A DNA stretch of 9,544 nucleotides, from the NCBI GenBank assembly GCA_023250755.1, contig JAHFAC010000047.1, positions 1 through 9,544 of the forward strand, in the 5' to 3' direction. Made by a program: the position numbers and the translations under genes. The notes beneath the pieces are model-generated. The model was not told where the DNA came from and searched no databases. It saw only the letters and a list, made by a program, of their open reading frames with translations. Source of the stretch: Bacteriovoracaceae bacterium (GTDB lineage Bacteria > Bdellovibrionota > UBA1018). Positions 7,147 through 9,544 of the stretch are shown in pieces (the stretch's first letter is position 1; every line of letters starts with the position of its first letter).

Positions 7147-8363
7147 AGAATCTTCAAAATGGAAAGTTTGTCGTCTTAGTCGACGACGAGGATCGCGAAA
7201 ACGAAGGTGACCTCGTTCTAGCCGCCGAACAAGTGACCCCGCAATCTATTAACTTTATGGTTACTCACGCTCGTGGCTTGGTTTGTCTTTCTCTCGAGGG
7301 AAAAAGAGTAGATGAGTTGGGGTTGCCAATGATGGCATCCAATAACAAAAGTCCAAAGCAAACGGCATTTACTGTCTCTATTGAGGCAAAAGAGGGCGTG
7401 AGCACCGGGATTTCAGTCGCAGATCGTGCGCACACCATCCGAACAGCTGTAGATCCCCGCTCATCCTCTGAAGATTTAATTTCTCCAGGGCATGTTTTTC
7501 CGTTACGAGCCGTCGAGGGAGGAGTTCTCGTCCGCGCCGGTCACACGGAGGGCTCGATCGATCTCATGCGACTTGCGGGTCTTAAGCCCGCAGCTGTCAT
7601 TTGCGAGATTATGAATGACGATGGCTCCATGGCGCGGCTGACTGATCTCAAGGCTTTTTCGAAGAAGCATGGACTCCCCATCGTTTCCATCAAAGATCTC
7701 ATCCGCTATCGAATGGAACGGGAGTCCTTGATTGAGGAAGTGGCAAGCAGTCGTTTTCCCTGTCGCTTCAGTGGGAGCACTCAAAGCGCGGAGTTCAAGA
7801 TGACCGCTTTTCGAAGTAAAATAGATGGAGCTGAGCACTTGGCGTTAATTTATGGCTCTCCGAAGGATCCTGTGCTCACGCGAGTCCACTCTGAATGCGT
7901 GACCGGCGATGCGCTCGGCTCCCTCCGTTGTGATTGCGGAGTTCAGCTCCAAGCTGCACTTCAGAGAATTGTTGAAAACGGCAGTGGGGTTCTCGTCTAT
8001 ATGCGAAGGCACGAGGGGAGGGGGATTGGCCTCGCCAATAAGATTCGTGCCTATCAGCTCCAAGATCAAGGGATGGATACTGTCGAAGCGAATCGCCACC
8101 TTGGATTCAAAGCCGATCTCAGACATTATGGAATTGGCGCACAAATTTTAAGACACCTCGGATTTCATAAGCTCCGTCTTTTGACCAATAACCCAAAAAA
8201 AATTATCGGATTGGATGGTTATCACCTGGAGATTGTCGAGCAGGTCCCTATTGAGGTTCAATGGACACAGCATAATCGATCTTACCTTGAGGCAAAACGG
8301 GATAAGCTGGGACATCACCTCACTTTAGAACAATCCATAAAGGAACTAGGAGAGATTCAGTGA
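7122..8363 (+). CDS. ribBA: Bifunctional DHBP synthase / GTP cyclohydrolase II RibBA
   Basis: The 413-residue fusion performs both entry reactions of the pathway. The N-terminal half (about 1-200) converts ribulose-5-phosphate to dihydroxybutanone phosphate and has the acidic loop DDEDRENEGD (21-30), TGISVADRAHTI (95-106), and RAGHTEGSIDLMRLAG (138-153). The C-terminal half (about 205-405) opens GTP and has the zinc site VHSEC...RCDCG with Cys259, Cys270 and Cys272, the EGRGIGL loop (298-304), and LTNNPKK (354-360). All main motifs are present, so both halves should be active. One difference is His335 in DLRHYG, where many relatives have Asp (DLRDYG). ATG 7122 lies inside ribE with GGAG (7112-7115) 6 nt before it, so this is an overlapping, coupled start. 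The gene ends in a GTGA overlap with ribH. Confidence 0.97.
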   Translation: MSTLSEALENLQNGKFVVLVDDEDRENEGDLVLAAEQVTPQSINFMVTHARGLVCLSLEGKRVDELGLPMMASNNKSPKQTAFTVSIEAKEGVSTGISVADRAHTIRTAVDPRSSSEDLISPGHVFPLRAVEGGVLVRAGHTEGSIDLMRLAGLKPAAVICEIMNDDGSMARLTDLKAFSKKHGLPIVSIKDLIRYRMERESLIEEVASSRFPCRFSGSTQSAEFKMTAFRSKIDGAEHLALIYGSPKDPVLTRVHSECVTGDALGSLRCDCGVQLQAALQRIVENGSGVLVYMRRHEGRGIGLANKIRAYQLQDQGMDTVEANRHLGFKADLRHYGIGAQILRHLGFHKLRLLTNNPKKIIGLDGYHLEIVEQVPIEVQWTQHNRSYLEAKRDKLGHHLTLEQSIKELGEIQ

Positions 8364-8785
8364 AATTCGCTTTAATCGTCAGTCATTTTAATGAGGAAAT
8401 CACGGCTGGATTAAAAAAAGGAGCGCTTCAGTTTTTGAATGAAAAAGGGTTCTCCTCTCATCAGGTTGATATTTTTGATTCGCCGGGCGCTTTTGAAATC
8501 CCATTGCTTGCAAAAAAACTCGCAAAAACAGGACGATTTAATGGGATCATTTGCCTAGGGTGCGTCATTCAAGGAGAAACCGCTCACTTTGAATGGATCA
8601 GCATGGCCACGACGACAGGATTGATGCAGGCGATGCTTGAAACTGAAGTTCCCATCACGTTCGGAATTCTTACGACCTACACCGAAGAGCAGGCCATCGC
8701 GCGAAGTCAGGATAACTCAGAAAACAAAGGTCGCGAAGCCGCCGCCGCATGTTGGGAGTTAGTTGCGACGTTATCGCAGTGCTGA
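8360..8785 (+). CDS. ribH: 6,7-dimethyl-8-ribityllumazine synthase
   Basis: The enzyme condenses 5-amino-6-ribitylaminouracil with dihydroxybutanone phosphate to give lumazine, the substrate of riboflavin synthase. Recognisable parts are SHFNEEIT (8-15, substrate-stacking Phe10), SPGAFEIP (41-48), GETAHFEWI with the catalytic His76 (72-80), FGILTT (101-106), and QAIAR...ENKG with Arg115 and Lys123, which bind the phosphate. At 141 residues it lacks roughly ten N-terminal residues found before the first strand in many relatives, and the usual G-T-K-A-G-N-K-G reads Q-D-N-S-E-N-K-G. The GTG start overlaps the ribBA stop as GTGA, with AGGAGA at 8348-8353 as ribosome binding site. Its last 15 nt overlap the convergent lipoprotein gene. 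No nusB follows it, although that is common after ribH. Confidence 0.95.
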   Translation: MKFALIVSHFNEEITAGLKKGALQFLNEKGFSSHQVDIFDSPGAFEIPLLAKKLAKTGRFNGIICLGCVIQGETAHFEWISMATTTGLMQAMLETEVPITFGILTTYTEEQAIARSQDNSENKGREAAAACWELVATLSQC

Positions 8786-9229
8786 AATGCGGCAGGAAGC
8801 AACCTTTTGATTGCTCTTGTTTCCTTGTGACCTATACCCAGTTTTTACATGGGTCCAGCAGGGAGTGATTGCAGTTCCTATGCGATTGATACGTTCAGTC
8901 CCCGTTTCAAGACCAAATACTTCGACTGAATACGTAGTGAGCCATTGATCGTGACGGAGTCGCTCAGAGGATAGTTTGATTGGCGTACCGAGATCAAATT
9001 TTTTGTAACCAGAGATTCGCTGTCTCAATTGCTCCATGCCTTGGATACTTCCGTATTGAGCCAGTGCTGAACCATAAAGAGTGGATGAAAAAGCTTCGAG
9101 ATCGTTTTCTTGAAGGGCTGCTAGTGCGGTTTCAAGGACACCACTTGGAGAGGATAGGGTTTTACAACCCGAAAAAGCCATCACATAAACGGCCAACATG
9201 CAGACCATTCCAAATCTCATTTGTCTCAT
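8771..9229 (-). CDS. Small predicted lipoprotein of unknown function
   Basis: The 152-residue protein begins with a basic N-terminus, a hydrophobic segment (about 7-19) and a lipobox-like AFSGC, so Cys22 should be lipidated. Phe at -3 is less usual than Leu, Val or Ala, but Gly at -1 fits. The mature part starts with a Ser/Pro-rich linker. It continues with a helical segment (about 30-50, LETALAALQENDLEAFSSTL) and then a likely beta-rich region. This resembles small NTF2/SnoaL-like or DUF4878-like lipoproteins, but I cannot name a family. Late Cys residues near 125 and 146 could pair. ATG 9229 has AGGAG (9238-9242) 8 nt upstream, and a promoter candidate lies just before that. The 3' end overlaps the last five codons of ribH on the other strand. 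Confidence 0.75.
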   Translation of the reverse strand: MRQMRFGMVCMLAVYVMAFSGCKTLSSPSGVLETALAALQENDLEAFSSTLYGSALAQYGSIQGMEQLRQRISGYKKFDLGTPIKLSSERLRHDQWLTTYSVEVFGLETGTERINRIGTAITPCWTHVKTGYRSQGNKSNQKVASCRISALR

Positions 9230-9237
9230 AATTCATA

Positions 9238-9242
9238 CTCCT
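9238..9242 (-). promoter_or_regulatory. Ribosome binding site of the lipoprotein gene
   Basis: AGGAG on the minus strand lies 8 nt before the ATG at 9229. This is the best Shine-Dalgarno match I see in the window and fixes the start. An out-of-frame ATG at 9236 lies between them. Confidence 0.7.
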
Positions 9243-9254
9243 GGTTAGGGCAGA

Positions 9255-9283
9255 CTGTTATGACGAAAGATGCGCGGTGTCAA
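9255..9283 (-). promoter_or_regulatory. Putative sigma-70-type promoter of the lipoprotein gene
   Basis: On the minus strand a perfect TTGACA (9278-9283) could serve as the -35 box. The -10 is weaker: CATAAC (9257-9262) at 15 nt spacing, or TAACAG (9255-9260) at 17 nt. Transcription would start near 9248-9250 and give a short leader of about 20 nt before ATG 9229. The -35 box begins within the T-rich tail of the upstream terminator. Confidence 0.5.
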
Positions 9284-9292
9284 TAAAATGAG

Positions 9293-9329
9293 TCAGGCCC
9301 AGTCTATTGTTACAACCGACTGGGCCTGA
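9293..9329 (-). terminator. Strong intrinsic-terminator hairpin, probably ending the DUF3011 gene
   Basis: The arms TCAGGCCCAGTC (9293-9304) and GACTGGGCCTGA (9318-9329) are perfect 12-bp complements around a 13-nt loop. On the minus strand the stem lies 30 nt after the DUF3011 stop and is followed by CTCATTTTATTG, a short interrupted T tract. On the plus strand it is followed by GAGTTTTG, so weak bidirectional use is possible, although no rightward gene ends nearby. Confidence 0.8.
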
Positions 9330-9359
9330 GTGAGTTTTGAATCGGATCAACAACTTATT

Positions 9360-9542
9360 TTAGCGACCTCGAACAAGAAAGCTAGCCCTGCAACCGCCAG
9401 TCACCCAAATTGCGGTATGGTTGTCAGTGATGCCCCAGCTTGAGCCAAAAATACAAGGTTTATGGGACATTTGGTACTGCACTTCTACCCCTGTAATGAT
9501 CATCCCACCCGCGTTACAGTTGGTTTGCTGAAATTCGATGCT
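9360..9542 (-). CDS. DUF3011-family protein, 3' end only (partial)
   Basis: A minus-strand frame is open from the right edge to a TAA at 9360-9362, giving 60 C-terminal residues. They carry the DUF3011 pattern as I know it: spaced cysteines, then SWGITDNHTAIWVTGGCRASF, close to the usual 'C-x3-SWGYD...GIWVD-GCRAEF'. Cysteines fall at about residues 9, 30 and 51 of the fragment and probably form disulfides, in line with an exported protein. The family has no established function. The gene was missed as a complete reading frame because its 5' end is outside the window. A strong terminator follows it. Confidence 0.7.
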   Translation of the reverse strand, partial: SIEFQQTNCNAGGMIITGVEVQYQMSHKPCIFGSSWGITDNHTAIWVTGGCRASFLVRGR

Positions 9543-9544
9543 TT

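Noticed and set aside
7503..8151. Long reading frames antisense to or overlapping ribBA
   Set aside because: ribBA is unmistakable across the whole stretch; the other frames show no domain pattern and no plausible start signals.
8799..8814. Small hairpin GCAACC / GATTGC downstream of ribH as a terminator
   Set aside because: The arms are short with one non-Watson-Crick pair, no T tract follows, and it lies within the lipoprotein coding region.
1..9544. CRISPR array, mobile element, tRNA or defence-system genes
   Set aside because: No regularly spaced repeats, transposase or integrase motifs, tRNA-like folds, or nuclease/ATPase defence modules were recognised on either strand.

Overview
The window looks like a compact bacterial chromosome segment of roughly balanced base composition. 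It comes from a Gram-negative bacterium with a periplasm and outer-membrane-type lipoproteins. Closely packed genes, TTG and GTG starts, a single-gene GlcD-type flavoenzyme and a DUF3011 protein would fit a Bdellovibrionota or 'deltaproteobacterial' lineage. That placement is only an impression; no marker gene in the window settles it. I see no phage, transposon, CRISPR, tRNA or rRNA sequence.

Layout. Positions 1-88 probably hold the tail of a gene that enters from the left. A small GlsB/YeaQ-type membrane protein follows (95-412, +). A three-gene leftward cluster then reads 4558 to 409: a polytopic GT-C-like membrane protein, a GlcD-type FAD oxidoreductase, and a secreted zinc-dependent phospholipase C / P1-nuclease-family enzyme. 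Gaps in it are 26 nt or less. It shares a 54-bp divergent gap with a rightward five-gene cluster (4613-8785): an SDR oxidoreductase/epimerase, ribD, riboflavin synthase alpha, ribBA and ribH. A leftward lipoprotein gene (8771-9229) converges on ribH. The right edge carries a promoter, a strong terminator hairpin and the 3' end of a leftward DUF3011 gene.

How the genes work together. RibBA supplies both entry reactions, on GTP and on ribulose-5-phosphate. RibD deaminates and reduces the pyrimidine. RibH makes lumazine, and riboflavin synthase dismutates it to riboflavin. The pathway is complete except for the phosphatase step and the FAD synthetase (RibF). I see no FMN riboswitch ahead of the operon. 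Several start codons lie inside or against the upstream gene, which suggests translational coupling. The least ordinary points are the divergent and shortened reductase half of RibD, the SDR gene placed directly before ribD, and the overlap of a terminator tail with a promoter near 9283.

Limits. All calls come from reading motifs by eye; no homology search was run. I found no clear candidate for a wholly new system. The RibD/SDR pairing is the observation most worth testing.
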